The notes: generated from the sequence alone by a model not told the origin. Shown: positions 38,649 to 48,262, counted from the first letter of the stretch. The stretch is DNA of 64,000 nt from Candidatus Tepidiaquacella proteinivora (GCA_013348845.1 CP054675.1:1807501-1871500), one strand, 5' to 3'. Numbers and translations are program-made.

Positions 38649-39674
38649 ATGCGTGTTGTTAAAGTTATTACGAACGATGAGAAAGAAGGGGATATTAGTT
38701 TAGATGTAGGGAATAAATATGAATTTTCTATTCTAAAATTTAGTGAAAAAAACTATTCTCAAAAAGAAAACAGTATAATTACCGTTGGTACTTTTGATGG
38801 CTTACACTTAGGGCATAGGAAAATACTTGAAACTTTAGTTTCAAAAGGTACCCAACTTAACCTGAGAAAAACCGTAATAACATTTGAGCCACATCCAAGA
38901 CTTGTTTTAAAAAATAAACATAAAAAAGAAATTAAATTACTATCTAGCATAAATGAAAAGCTCATTTTCTTTGAATTATTAGGAATTGATACTGTTTTTA
39001 TAATAAACTTTACAGAAGAATTTTCAAAAACACCAGCAATAAATTTTTATGAAAATTATTTATTGGATACTATAGGCTTAAAATATCTTATTATAGGATA
39101 TGATCATACATTTGGTAAAAACAGAGAAGGTAATTATGAAACAGTTAGAATGTTGTCGGAAAAATATAATTTTGGTTTTTTAAGGATTAGTGAATTTAGA
39201 ATTAATGATGAAATAGTTAGCAGTACTGTCATCAGAAATCTGATTAACAATTATGATTTAGAAAAAGCTTCAACCTTTTTAGGTAGAAATTATTCTTTTA
39301 ACGGAAAAGTTGTTTATGGTGATAAAAGGGGCAAGACTTTAGGGTTTCCAACTGCTAATATTGAAGTAGAAGATAAAAATAAACTAATACCACCGGATGG
39401 AGTATATGCTGTTAAGGTTATTGTTACTGGAGAGGAATATATCGGAATGATGAATATTGGAGTACGACCAACTGTGAATAAAAAATTAAATGAGTTAAAA
39501 CAGGAGAAATTTATTGAGGTACATATTTTAAATTTTGATAAAGATATTTATGATGCGATAATTACAATAGAATTTATTAAATTTATCAGAAATGAAAAAA
39601 AGTTTGAATCAATAACAGAGTTAATAGAACAATTAAAAAAAGATAAAAAAACAATAGAATTATTAAATCAATAA
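38649..39674 (+). CDS. ribF: Bifunctional riboflavin kinase/FAD synthetase
   Basis: Makes FMN and FAD from riboflavin. 341 residues from ATG 38649; a TTG three codons earlier (38640) is an alternative. The FAD synthetase half has VGTFDGLHLGHRKIL and IGYDHTFGKNREGNYE. The kinase half has YGDKRGKTLGFPTANIE, PPDGVYAVKV and the GVRPTV motif. The 30 residues before the first motif are longer and more polar than usual. It is followed after 8 bp by rpsO, an arrangement common in many bacteria (ribF-rpsO-pnp). Confidence 0.96.
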   Translation: MRVVKVITNDEKEGDISLDVGNKYEFSILKFSEKNYSQKENSIITVGTFDGLHLGHRKILETLVSKGTQLNLRKTVITFEPHPRLVLKNKHKKEIKLLSSINEKLIFFELLGIDTVFIINFTEEFSKTPAINFYENYLLDTIGLKYLIIGYDHTFGKNREGNYETVRMLSEKYNFGFLRISEFRINDEIVSSTVIRNLINNYDLEKASTFLGRNYSFNGKVVYGDKRGKTLGFPTANIEVEDKNKLIPPDGVYAVKVIVTGEEYIGMMNIGVRPTVNKKLNELKQEKFIEVHILNFDKDIYDAIITIEFIKFIRNEKKFESITELIEQLKKDKKTIELLNQ

Positions 39675-39682
39675 ATTAAAAT

Positions 39683-39955
39683 ATGGCAATGACAAAAGAA
39701 GAAAAACAAGAACTTGTAAAAAAGTATGGAACCTCCCCAAAAGATTCCGGGAGACCCGAAGTACAGATTGCAATTTTAACGAAAAGAATAAATGAACTGT
39801 CTGCTAATCACTTTGCTGCTCATAAGAAGGATCTACATTCAAGAACTGGTTTATTAAAAATGGTTGGCAAAAGAAGAAAATTATTAAGGTATCTTGAAAA
39901 GAAAGATATAAATCGATACAGACAGATTGTAAAAGAACTGGAATTAAGAAAATAA
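39683..39955 (+). CDS. rpsO: 30S ribosomal protein S15
   Basis: Primary 16S rRNA-binding protein, 90 residues, normal length ([49 protein letters not shown]). It lies directly between ribF and pnp, as in many genomes. Confidence 0.98.
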   Translation: MAMTKEEKQELVKKYGTSPKDSGRPEVQIAILTKRINELSANHFAAHKKDLHSRTGLLKMVGKRRKLLRYLEKKDINRYRQIVKELELRK

Positions 39956-39972
39956 ATTCCTTAGAAGAAAAT

Positions 39973-42105
39973 ATGATAGTAAAGAAATCTATTCAGTTAG
40001 GTGAAAGAACATTAACCCTTGAAACAGGAAGGGTTGCTAAACAAGCTAACGGTGCAGTACTTGTTTATTATGGGGATAACATCGTACTTTGTACAGCAGT
40101 TGCTAAGGATAAACCGGTTGAAGGGCAAGATTTTTTCCCCTTATCGGTTGATTATAGGGAAAAGTCTGCTTCAGTGGGAAGAATTCCCGGAGGATTTTTC
40201 AAAAGAGAAGGTCGTCCCTCAGATAAAGAAATTCTATCTGCTCGCCTTATTGATAGACCCATAAGACCTATGTTTCCTGAAGGGTTCTTTTGCGAAACAC
40301 AAATTATTTGTAATGTTTATTCTTCTGATGGAGAAACGGATGCAGATGTTATTGGTGCAATAGGTGCTTCAGCTGCTTTATTAATTTCTGATATTCCTTT
40401 TGAAGAACCAATTTCTGAAGTACGAATTGCAAAAATTAATGGTGAATATATAATTAACCCCTCTTATAAACAATTGGAAGAAAGTTGTTTTGATATTACT
40501 GTTGCCGGTACAGTAGATTCTATTGTTATGGTAGAAGGGGAAGCGAAGGAAATTTCAGAGAAAGAATTTATTGAAGCAATTAAGTATGCTCATATAAAAA
40601 TTAAACAACTGTGTGAATTTCAAAGAGAATTTTCTAATGAGGTAAGAAAGGAAAAAATGAAATATGAACTACCTGAAAGTTGTGATGAATTAAGAAATGA
40701 AATAATTGAGAAATATAAAGAAAGGTTAATTCAGGTTTATACAAATACGATTGTTAAACAAGAGCGAAAAGAAAAATTAAAAGAAATTCGTGATTTAGCG
40801 AAAACAGAACTCGCAGAAAGATATCCTGATAAAGAAAACAAAATAAATGAAATAATTGATGAAATTCTTCAGGAAGAATTAAGAAGACTCATTCTTGTTG
40901 AAAATAGAAGAATTGATGGAAGAGGGTTAAAAGATATAAGACCGATAACATGTGAAGTTTCAGTCTTACCAAGAACTCATGGCTCTGCACTCTTTACACG
41001 GGGAGAAACTCAAAGTCTGACAACTTTAACACTCGGAACAAAAAGTGACCAACAGATTATTGAAGGATTAATGTTAGAAGAGAATATGAAGCGATTTATG
41101 CTTCATTATAATTTTCCACCGTTTAGTACAGGTGAAGTTACTGGACGACTGGGACCAACAAGAAGAGAAATAGGCCATGGAAATTTAGCGGAGAGAGCAT
41201 TAAAAAATCTTATCCCTACTGAAGATGAATTCCCTTATACAATCAGACTTGTTTCCGATATTCTTGAATCTAACGGGTCTTCTTCTATGGCTACTGTGTG
41301 TGCAGGTTCCCTTGCTTTAATGGATGGTGGTGTTAAAATTAAAAAACCTGTTGCTGGTATTGCAATGGGATTAATTAAAGAAAATGATGAGATAAGAATT
41401 CTTTCTGATATTTTAGGCGATGAGGATCATTTTGGCGATATGGATTTTAAAGTTGCTGGTACTAAAGATGGTATTACCGCTATACAGATGGATATAAAAA
41501 TAAAAGGTATTTCATTTGAAATTATGGAAAAAGCCCTTGAACAAGCAAGAGAAGGCAGGTTACATATTCTCGAAATTATGAATCAAACTATATCTATCCC
41601 AAGAGAATCAATTTCAAAATATGCACCAAGATTATATACGATGTATATACCAACTGATATGATTGGATTAGTAATTGGTCCTGGTGGTAAAACAATTAGA
41701 AATATTATTCAGGAAAGTAAGACAGAAATTGAAATAGAGAATGACGGTAAAGTTATTATTGCTGCAACTTCAGAGGAAGGAGCAGAGTTAGCAAAGAGTA
41801 TGATAGAAAAACTTACTGAACAGCCCGAAGTTGGTAAAGTTTATTCAGGAATTGTTAAAGCTGTTAAAGATTTTGGGGCTTTTGTTGAAATATTGCCCGG
41901 CAAAGAAGGTTTGCTTCACATTTCTGAAATTGAAAATAGAAAAATATCACGGGTATCTGATGTTTTAAAAGTTGGACAACAGGTAGAAGTAAAACTTGTT
42001 GGGGTAGATGAGTTTGGTAAGCTTAGACTTAGCAGGAAAGTTTTAATAAAATCCGAACCTCATTCGGGTAAACCCCATTCTACAAAGCAATTCAAGGATA
42101 AATAA
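39973..42105 (+). CDS. pnp: Polyribonucleotide nucleotidyltransferase (PNPase)
   Basis: 3'-5' phosphorolytic exoribonuclease for mRNA decay. 710 residues. First RNase PH domain with RIPGGFFKREGRPSDKE and LIDRPIRPMFPEGF; helical linker; second RNase PH domain with RTHGSALFTRGETQSL and HFGDMDFKVAGT. The C-terminal KH domain (MIGLVIGPGGKTIRNI, near 560) and S1 domain (KVYSGIVKAVKDFGAFVEI, near 625) are complete. 17 bp after rpsO. Confidence 0.98.
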   Translation: MIVKKSIQLGERTLTLETGRVAKQANGAVLVYYGDNIVLCTAVAKDKPVEGQDFFPLSVDYREKSASVGRIPGGFFKREGRPSDKEILSARLIDRPIRPMFPEGFFCETQIICNVYSSDGETDADVIGAIGASAALLISDIPFEEPISEVRIAKINGEYIINPSYKQLEESCFDITVAGTVDSIVMVEGEAKEISEKEFIEAIKYAHIKIKQLCEFQREFSNEVRKEKMKYELPESCDELRNEIIEKYKERLIQVYTNTIVKQERKEKLKEIRDLAKTELAERYPDKENKINEIIDEILQEELRRLILVENRRIDGRGLKDIRPITCEVSVLPRTHGSALFTRGETQSLTTLTLGTKSDQQIIEGLMLEENMKRFMLHYNFPPFSTGEVTGRLGPTRREIGHGNLAERALKNLIPTEDEFPYTIRLVSDILESNGSSSMATVCAGSLALMDGGVKIKKPVAGIAMGLIKENDEIRILSDILGDEDHFGDMDFKVAGTKDGITAIQMDIKIKGISFEIMEKALEQAREGRLHILEIMNQTISIPRESISKYAPRLYTMYIPTDMIGLVIGPGGKTIRNIIQESKTEIEIENDGKVIIAATSEEGAELAKSMIEKLTEQPEVGKVYSGIVKAVKDFGAFVEILPGKEGLLHISEIENRKISRVSDVLKVGQQVEVKLVGVDEFGKLRLSRKVLIKSEPHSGKPHSTKQFKDK

Positions 42106-42115
42106 AAATTTCTAT

Positions 42116-42430
42116 ATGAAATACGAAATAGATAAACAAAAAGATTTTACAATTTTTAGGCTTCGCGAGAAGGAATTAAATCATAGTATTTCTGCTGATC
42201 TGAAGACAGAATTAATTTTTCTGCAAAGGGAAATTAAAAATCAATTTATTATTGATTTACAAGATGTTACTAAATGTGATAGTTCCGGGTTATCTTGTCT
42301 TTTATTATCTGAAAGGATGGAAAGAGAAAAAGGAAAGAAACTTATTTTGCGTAATTTAAACAAAAATGTTATTGATTTATTAAAAATTGCAAGACTTGAT
42401 AGAGTCTTCGACCTTAACGAAGAAAATTAA
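42116..42430 (+). CDS. STAS-domain anti-sigma factor antagonist-like protein
   Basis: 104-residue single STAS domain. The conserved phosphorylation site CDSSGLSCLL holds Ser57, the position phosphorylated by partner kinases in SpoIIAA/RsbV proteins. No partner anti-sigma kinase or phosphatase gene is adjacent. The last about 44 bp overlap the longest reading frame of queG. It follows pnp by 10 bp, so it is likely co-transcribed with rpsO-pnp, although a functional link to RNA decay is not evident. Confidence 0.88.
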   Translation: MKYEIDKQKDFTIFRLREKELNHSISADLKTELIFLQREIKNQFIIDLQDVTKCDSSGLSCLLLSERMEREKGKKLILRNLNKNVIDLLKIARLDRVFDLNEEN

Positions 42431-43337
42431 ATCCCTTTGTATTAATGCTGGGTTTTCAGCTGTAGGGGTATCGAAAGCAGAAATTATTACTGATGAATCA
42501 GACTATTTTTTAACTTGGTTATCAGAGGGTAGAAATGCAGGGATGGAGTGGCTTAAAACTACCTACCATCAAAGAATTAATCCATTCAAAATATTCCCTG
42601 AGGTAAAATCAATTATATCCTTAGCATATATTTATAATACTCCATTTAAACATAAGGAGCAAAAGAATATTCCTAAAATATCTAAGCATGCCTGGGGTAA
42701 TGTTGATTATCATAAAGTGATAAAAAGAATTTTAAAAGAGCTGTGTATAAAAATTAATTTTTTAGTAAAAAATCAAACAAATAAAACAATAACCACTGTA
42801 TATTTTGTTGATACTGCACCAATAATGGAAAAATACTGGGCAATTAAATCAGGAGTTGGATGGCGGGGGAAAAACACAATAGTTATTAATCCTCAATTCG
42901 GAAGTTTTTTTTTCATTGGAACTATTTTTTTAAATCTGGAACTTGAATATGATACTGCAATTGATAATATATGTAATGAATGTGATATTTGCTTGAAAAG
43001 TTGTCCCACAGGTGCATTATATAATGAATATAATCTTGATGCTAATAGATGCATTTCCTATCATACTATTGAAAATAAAAATGAAATCCCGGATAATATT
43101 AATCTTCATAACTGGATATATGGGTGTGATATATGTCAAAATGTGTGTCCTTATAATAATGTAAAAAAAACCATTTATTCTCAAAATAAAGACTTTAACC
43201 CCAAGAATAAGTTTTTTAACAAATCTAAGGATTTATATCTTAATGTAACAGAAGAAGAATTTCATAATGAATTTAGTAACTCTCCTCTTTCACGATTAAA
43301 GTTCCAGAATTGGATACGGAATCTTAGAAGAATTTAA
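42387..43337 (+). CDS. queG: Epoxyqueuosine reductase QueG
   Basis: Cobalamin- and Fe-S-dependent enzyme making queuosine in tRNA. 316 residues from TTG 42387; a second TTG at 42396 is equally plausible. Both starts overlap the STAS gene, and conserved homology begins only near KIKSLCINAGFSAVGV. The two [4Fe-4S] motifs are clear: CNECDICLKSCPTGAL and GCDICQNVCPYN. The region VDTAPIMEKYWAIKSGVGWRGKN is diagnostic. The C-terminal HEAT-like extension of longer QueG proteins is short here. Confidence 0.95.
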   Translation: MQDLIESSTLTKKIKSLCINAGFSAVGVSKAEIITDESDYFLTWLSEGRNAGMEWLKTTYHQRINPFKIFPEVKSIISLAYIYNTPFKHKEQKNIPKISKHAWGNVDYHKVIKRILKELCIKINFLVKNQTNKTITTVYFVDTAPIMEKYWAIKSGVGWRGKNTIVINPQFGSFFFIGTIFLNLELEYDTAIDNICNECDICLKSCPTGALYNEYNLDANRCISYHTIENKNEIPDNINLHNWIYGCDICQNVCPYNNVKKTIYSQNKDFNPKNKFFNKSKDLYLNVTEEEFHNEFSNSPLSRLKFQNWIRNLRRI

Positions 43338-43415
43338 ATAATTTCAGATATTAATTAATTATCCATCAAATAATTTTACATTGTTTTTTAATTAGATGCT
43401 ATTTATATTTTTTTC

Positions 43416-43943
43416 GTGAAAAAGTATATTTCTTTACTTTTGGTTTTATTTCTGATTCTCAATGCAGGGGGATATGTATTTATATATATTGAAATGTCAT
43501 ACTATTTTAAAAAAATTGCTTTTGAAAAAATCAACAACTTCATACAGGAAGATGAATTATCAATACTAAAATTTAAAAAAAATGAATTAAATAATAATTC
43601 TTCTTTTAGATGGATAGATGAGAAAGAATTTTTATTTGAAGATAGTTATTATGATATTTATAAGATTATTGAAGAAGATGAGTATGTTTATTTTTATTGT
43701 TTATGCGATGAAAATGAAAATATTCTTGGAAAGGCATTTGTTAAATTTATTAATAATATTTCCAGTTCAGATGTATTTTATTCTTGTTTGAAAAACTTTA
43801 TTAAGAATATAATAACAGTAGCTCAGGCCCCCGTTTATGAGACAAATAATTTTTATTTTAAAACTATAATTTATAATATTCTTCTTGTAACAAACTATAA
43901 TAGTATAGGTTTAGAAGTTCCCACCCCGCCTCCAAAATCATAA
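43416..43943 (+). CDS. Small membrane-anchored protein with PPPK tail, upstream of a TonB receptor
   Basis: 175-residue protein starting at GTG 43416. A signal or anchor helix (residues 4-26) is followed by an extracytoplasmic region rich in Asn, Phe and Tyr, with a Cys pair in YFYCLCDENEN, and an end of VPTPPPKS. Small proteins with a Cys pair and a proline-rich end lying just before a TonB-dependent receptor gene are a recurring pattern in Bacteroidetes (HYC_CC_PP type); this one fits the layout but is longer, and I cannot confirm membership. The receptor gene starts 87 bp downstream. Confidence 0.65.
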   Translation: MKKYISLLLVLFLILNAGGYVFIYIEMSYYFKKIAFEKINNFIQEDELSILKFKKNELNNNSSFRWIDEKEFLFEDSYYDIYKIIEEDEYVYFYCLCDENENILGKAFVKFINNISSSDVFYSCLKNFIKNIITVAQAPVYETNNFYFKTIIYNILLVTNYNSIGLEVPTPPPKS

Positions 43944-43950
43944 TAATTAT

Positions 43951-43988
43951 GTTCCGGCTTATCTATTTACGGAACTGATTTTTTCTTA
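43951..43988 (+). terminator. Weak hairpin between the small protein and the receptor gene
   Basis: GTTCCG at 43951-43956 pairs with CGGAAC at 43970-43975 across a 13-base loop, followed by GATTTTTTC. The 6-bp stem is short, so this is a weak terminator or an attenuating pause site before the TonB receptor gene. Confidence 0.4.
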
Positions 43989-44030
43989 AATCATTAATAA
44001 TTACTTTTCTTAATTTAAATTATTATTTGT

Positions 44031-46454
44031 ATGAAAAAAATAATTATATTTATTTTTGCATTTGTTTGCTTGATTTCTCATTTAGTATATCCTCAAACGG
44101 TTAGTGTATTTGATAAAATTACATTAAAACCTATTGAGGGTGTTATAATAACGGATGGTAAATCAACCGTAAAAACAGATATTAAAGGACAAGCTGATAT
44201 TTCTGTTTTTAAGGGTGCGGAAAGCATAAAATTTCAAGCATTAGGATTTGTTGATCAATATTATAGTTATGCATTACTCGAAAGAAATAATTTTGTGGTT
44301 ACTCTTGATGAAAAAAGTTATGTTATAGATGAAATTATTATTTCTGCTGACCGTTTTTATGAGAAGCTGAAAGATATACCCGGACAAGTTGAACTTTTAA
44401 ATGCTAAAGAAATGGAATTTAAAAATGTTCAGACAACAGCAGATTTATTACAAAAAACAGGTGCTGTTTTCGTTCAGAGAAGTCAGATGGGTGGCGGGAG
44501 CCCTGTACTCAGAGGTTTTGAAGCGAATAAAGTATTGCTCGTCTTAGATGGAATCAGAATGAACAATGCTATCTATCGGGGAGGGCATTTGCAAAATATA
44601 TTAAGAGTAGATAATAATATGTTAGATAGAGCAGAAGTTATTTTCGGTGCCGGTTCATTGATGTATGGAAGTGATGCGTTAGGTGGTGTTATGAGTTTTT
44701 ATACTAAGAATCCTGTTTTCAGCAATACTGATAGACCCCTTATTAAAGGTGGTGCAATGACACGCTTTTCCAGTGTGAATTTAGAAAAGACAGGACATCT
44801 TGATTTTTCTATTGGATTTAAAAATATTGCTTTTTTAACAAGCTTTACTTTTTCAGATTTTGATGACTTAGTAATGGGAAAAAATCTGATTGGAGATGAT
44901 GCCTGGTTAAGACGGTATTATACCGAAAGAATTAACGGTGTTGATACAATGCTACTTAATGATGATATGTTTAAACAAAAACCCACAGGATACTACCAAT
45001 ATAATTTCCTGCAAAAAATTATGTTCAAGCAATCTGAAAATGTAATGCATACCTTGAATTTTTATTTTACCAGAACAGGTGATGTACCAAGATATGATAG
45101 ATTAAACACTTTAGGCTCTAATCAGAAATTCACTAATGCAGAGTGGTATTATGGACCAGAAGAATGGTTATTAGGTGCTTATAAGTTTGAGATTTCGAAT
45201 AAAGAAAAATCATTCTTTGATAATCTTCAGGTTACAGCAGGTTATCAAAGAGTAAAAGAAAGCAGGCACAACAGAAAATTTGGTAGTTCAAACAAAACTA
45301 ATCAATACGAAAAAGTTGATGTATTAACATTAAATGCTGATTTTAAGAAAAATATAAAAGAGCACGAATTAAGATATGGTATTGAGGGAACTTATAATTA
45401 TGTAACTTCTACTGCAAATAGATTAAATATAAATACTGGAGTAGAATCATATGCAACCACAAGATATCCTGATGGTGGAAGCAATATGAAATCATTGGCA
45501 GCATATATTTCACACAGCTGGGAACTGAGTAAATATTTTGTATTATCAGATGGAGTACGATTTAATTATGTAACGCTTGATGCTACTATTAATGATACCG
45601 TACTGAAATTCCCCTTCAAAGATCTCGAAGTAAGAAATGCAGCTATTAATGGAAATCTCGGTTTAGTTTTCACCCCCGGAGAAGATTGGAGAATTTATTT
45701 AAATGGTTCAACTGGATTTAGGGCACCTAACGTTGACGATATGTCAAAGATAAATGAATCTGTAAAAGGTACTGCTACACAAATTGGAAATGTGGTAGTT
45801 CCAAACCCGGATTTAAAACCTGAATATACTTTCAATGGCGAATTTGGTATTTCTAAAATATTTATGAATAGTATTAAACTTGAAGGAATTGCATTCGCTA
45901 CATATTTTAAGGACGCTATAGTTAAGGGACCATTTAAATTTAACGGGCAAGATACTATTATTTGGGATGGTTTTCCTGCCGTGGTAACTGCGAATGTAAA
46001 TTCTGAGAATGGTGCTTACATTCTTGGATACAACCTTAATCTATCTGCTGACCTTACCGATTATTTTTCAATCATAAGTACTGTTACATTCACTTATGGT
46101 AGAATAAAAACCGATTCAACTGATTCACCCTTAGACCATATACCCCCTGTCTATGGGCAAACTGATTTTATCGTAAAAGCAAATAAATTTAAATTAGACT
46201 TTTGGATTGCATATAATGGTTGGAAACATGTATGGGATTATAATATGTTAGGAGAAGATAATTTTAGAGATGCAACCCCGGATGGTATGCCAGCATGGTA
46301 TACTTTGAATTTATCAGCAATTTATCAAATAAATAAATATTTACAAATTCAGGCTGGTGTTGAAAATATTCTTGATAAAAATTATAGAGTTTTCGCCTCA
46401 GGTATTACAGCACCTGGACGAAATTTCATCATCTCACTTAGAAGTTCTTTCTAA
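44031..46454 (+). CDS. TonB-dependent receptor, haemoglobin/haem receptor type
   Basis: 807-residue outer-membrane receptor. A signal peptide (residues 1-22) is followed by a carboxypeptidase-like regulatory domain (about 23-100: VSVFDKITLKPIEGVIITDG), then the plug with the highly conserved GGGSPVLRGFEANKVLLVLD and GIRMNNAIYRGGHLQN, a pattern typical of haemoglobin/haem-type receptors. A 22-strand barrel follows, ending FIISLRSSF. Ligand identity is inferred from the plug only. No Fur box was recognised in the short upstream spacer. A strong terminator follows. Confidence 0.92.
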   Translation: MKKIIIFIFAFVCLISHLVYPQTVSVFDKITLKPIEGVIITDGKSTVKTDIKGQADISVFKGAESIKFQALGFVDQYYSYALLERNNFVVTLDEKSYVIDEIIISADRFYEKLKDIPGQVELLNAKEMEFKNVQTTADLLQKTGAVFVQRSQMGGGSPVLRGFEANKVLLVLDGIRMNNAIYRGGHLQNILRVDNNMLDRAEVIFGAGSLMYGSDALGGVMSFYTKNPVFSNTDRPLIKGGAMTRFSSVNLEKTGHLDFSIGFKNIAFLTSFTFSDFDDLVMGKNLIGDDAWLRRYYTERINGVDTMLLNDDMFKQKPTGYYQYNFLQKIMFKQSENVMHTLNFYFTRTGDVPRYDRLNTLGSNQKFTNAEWYYGPEEWLLGAYKFEISNKEKSFFDNLQVTAGYQRVKESRHNRKFGSSNKTNQYEKVDVLTLNADFKKNIKEHELRYGIEGTYNYVTSTANRLNINTGVESYATTRYPDGGSNMKSLAAYISHSWELSKYFVLSDGVRFNYVTLDATINDTVLKFPFKDLEVRNAAINGNLGLVFTPGEDWRIYLNGSTGFRAPNVDDMSKINESVKGTATQIGNVVVPNPDLKPEYTFNGEFGISKIFMNSIKLEGIAFATYFKDAIVKGPFKFNGQDTIIWDGFPAVVTANVNSENGAYILGYNLNLSADLTDYFSIISTVTFTYGRIKTDSTDSPLDHIPPVYGQTDFIVKANKFKLDFWIAYNGWKHVWDYNMLGEDNFRDATPDGMPAWYTLNLSAIYQINKYLQIQAGVENILDKNYRVFASGITAPGRNFIISLRSSF

Positions 46455-46481
46455 GTAGAGAATAAGATGCTTTCTTCATTG

Positions 46482-46515
46482 ATACCGTCATTTGAAAAAA
46501 TGACGGTATTTTTTT
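46482..46515 (+). terminator. Rho-independent terminator after the TonB receptor gene
   Basis: Perfect 12-bp stem (ATACCGTCATTT with AAATGACGGTAT) around a 4-base loop, followed by seven T. It lies 27 bp after the receptor stop. Confidence 0.92.
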
Positions 46516-46752
46516 ATGATGGTTTGATAAAATTTTAGTTTCTTTTGTTTTTACTCCCAAAATCAATACTACAATTTTATTAGTCGTGGAAACATTTTAA
46601 ATAGAGTAATATTATACTTTACATTTGAAATTTTGTTTACTAAATTATATAGAAATTATTTATTCTGGTTTTTATGTCCTTATGTGGAATATTGTGTTAA
46701 GCTCTTAGGAACTATTAAAAATGTATTTAGTTTAAAAAACAAAAGGAATTAT

Positions 46753-47238
46753 ATGAAAAAGAAAATAAACATAAAAACAGCATTAATTATTATTCTTTTG
46801 TTTAGTAATATTGTTTTTTCACAATATAATTTTAATGATGGTCTTAAAGCAGGGAGTACATCCGGAAAAATGATTCTTGTTAGTATATATAGTACAGATG
46901 ATGCATGGAGTAAAAAAATGGAACCGGTATATTCTGATAATAAAATTGCATCTTTAATGCATAATTTTATTTTTGTAAGATTAAATGCAACAGGTAATGA
47001 AAGATATAATTACCTTGGGAAAGAATTTTCAGCTAATGATTTATCAAGACTATTGGGAGCTACTGGGTATCCAACTCACTCGTTTTTAAATCCGGATGGT
47101 AGTATTATTAAATTTAAATATAATGGAAATGAATATAATGGTTATCCAGGTTATCTTGATGTAGGAGATTTTGAAAAGTTGCTAAACTTTTTTATTAATA
47201 AAAATTATCTTAATTCAGACTTATCTAAATTTCTTTAA
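46753..47238 (+). CDS. Secreted thioredoxin-fold protein lacking the CxxC motif
   Basis: 161-residue exported protein. ATG 46753, with AAAAGGAAT just upstream, gives a signal peptide (MKKKINIKTALIIILLFSNI then VFSQ); the frame is open further upstream but contains no signal there. The fold is that of thioredoxin_7/DUF255-like proteins: KMILVSIYSTDDAWSKKMEP, NFIFVRLNA, and GATGYPTHSFLNPDGS with the cis-Pro. The usual WCxWCKKM is replaced by DDAWSKKM, so both catalytic Cys are gone (Asp50 and Ser53). A binding or chaperone role is more likely than redox. The end overlaps convergent coaD by 18 bp. Confidence 0.82.
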   Translation: MKKKINIKTALIIILLFSNIVFSQYNFNDGLKAGSTSGKMILVSIYSTDDAWSKKMEPVYSDNKIASLMHNFIFVRLNATGNERYNYLGKEFSANDLSRLLGATGYPTHSFLNPDGSIIKFKYNGNEYNGYPGYLDVGDFEKLLNFFINKNYLNSDLSKFL

Positions 47239-47715
47239 TTTTTTCTTAAAAGTCTCAATAACAAAATCGGGAACAAAATCTGAGACATCAGCGCCTAAAT
47301 GCATTAATTCCCTTACCAGAGAAGAGTTTAAATAAGTGTATTTTTCATTTGGCATCATAAAAATTGTTGTTATTTCAGGAGCAATTTTACGATTGGTTAG
47401 CGACATTTGAAATTCATATTCAAAATCTGATACTGCTCGTAATCCTCGTATTATAACAGATGCACTTTTTTTTATTGCATATTTTACAAGAAGCCCTTGA
47501 AAAGAATCTACTTCTACATTATCAAATTTTTCTACAGAAAGACGAAGCATATTTGTTCTTTCCTTTAATGTAAAAAGAGGAATTTTAGCAGGATTGTTTG
47601 CAATTGCAACTATTACTTTATTAAATAATGTTGAGGCGCGCTCTATGATATCAATATGTCCATAAGTTACAGGATCAAAAGTGCCTGGATAAATTGCAAT
47701 AATTCTATTTTTCAT
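47221..47715 (-). CDS. coaD: Phosphopantetheine adenylyltransferase
   Basis: Fourth step of coenzyme A synthesis. 164 residues. Nucleotidyltransferase motif YPGTFDPVTYGHIDII (His20) and the C-terminal YLNSSLVRELMHLGADVSDFVP are diagnostic. Last gene of the long leftward run from tmk; it overlaps rsmD by one base and the convergent thioredoxin-fold gene by 18 bp. Confidence 0.97.
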   Translation of the reverse strand: MKNRIIAIYPGTFDPVTYGHIDIIERASTLFNKVIVAIANNPAKIPLFTLKERTNMLRLSVEKFDNVEVDSFQGLLVKYAIKKSASVIIRGLRAVSDFEYEFQMSLTNRKIAPEITTIFMMPNEKYTYLNSSLVRELMHLGADVSDFVPDFVIETFKKKLKKFR

Positions 47716-48257
47716 TATTGATTAATTTTCTTTAAAAAATTGTAAATAGATATTCTTGTAAACCCGATTTTTTTGAATATAAATGGTTTTATATCTAAAT
47801 TCTCATTATCAAATTTATTACTATGTTCAAGAACAAAAATACTATTAAGATTTGACACGTTTCTAATTAAATTTTCATATTTATTAAATTCATAAGGAGG
47901 GTCTGCAAAAACTAAATATTTATTTTTATTATTTTCAAATACTTGTAAAAATTTTACTGCATCCATTCTCTTTATTACAGCTATGTCGTTTATGTTTAAT
48001 AAAGAAATATTTTCCTTTAATATGTTAATACTTTTATCAACAAAATAACACATTCTTGCCCCCCTTGATAAACACTCTATTCCATAACTACCCGTTCCTG
48101 CAAATAGGTCTATGCAAATAAATTTTTCAAAACTGATATAATTTGATAAAATATTAAAAACCGTTTCTCTTGTTGAATCTTTAGATGGTCTTATTTCCGA
48201 ACCATTGGGTGGTGTTTTAATTTTTCTACTTTTATAAATCCCTGATATAATTCTCAT
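47715..48257 (-). CDS. rsmD: 16S rRNA (guanine966-N2)-methyltransferase RsmD
   Basis: SAM-dependent methyltransferase of 180 residues. Start RIISGIYKSRKIKTPPNG, then RPSKDSTRETVFNIL, the SAM motif CIDLFAGTGSYGIECLSRGA, and the catalytic DPPY in VFADPPYEF are all present. rsmD-coaD pairing is widespread. Confidence 0.95.
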   Translation of the reverse strand: MRIISGIYKSRKIKTPPNGSEIRPSKDSTRETVFNILSNYISFEKFICIDLFAGTGSYGIECLSRGARMCYFVDKSINILKENISLLNINDIAVIKRMDAVKFLQVFENNKNKYLVFADPPYEFNKYENLIRNVSNLNSIFVLEHSNKFDNENLDIKPFIFKKIGFTRISIYNFLKKINQ

Positions 48258-48262
48258 TATTT

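Noticed and set aside
46633-46752. Extended N-terminus of the thioredoxin-fold protein from 46633
   Set aside because: The internal ATG at 46753 has a good ribosome-binding site and begins a clean signal peptide, which the extension would bury.
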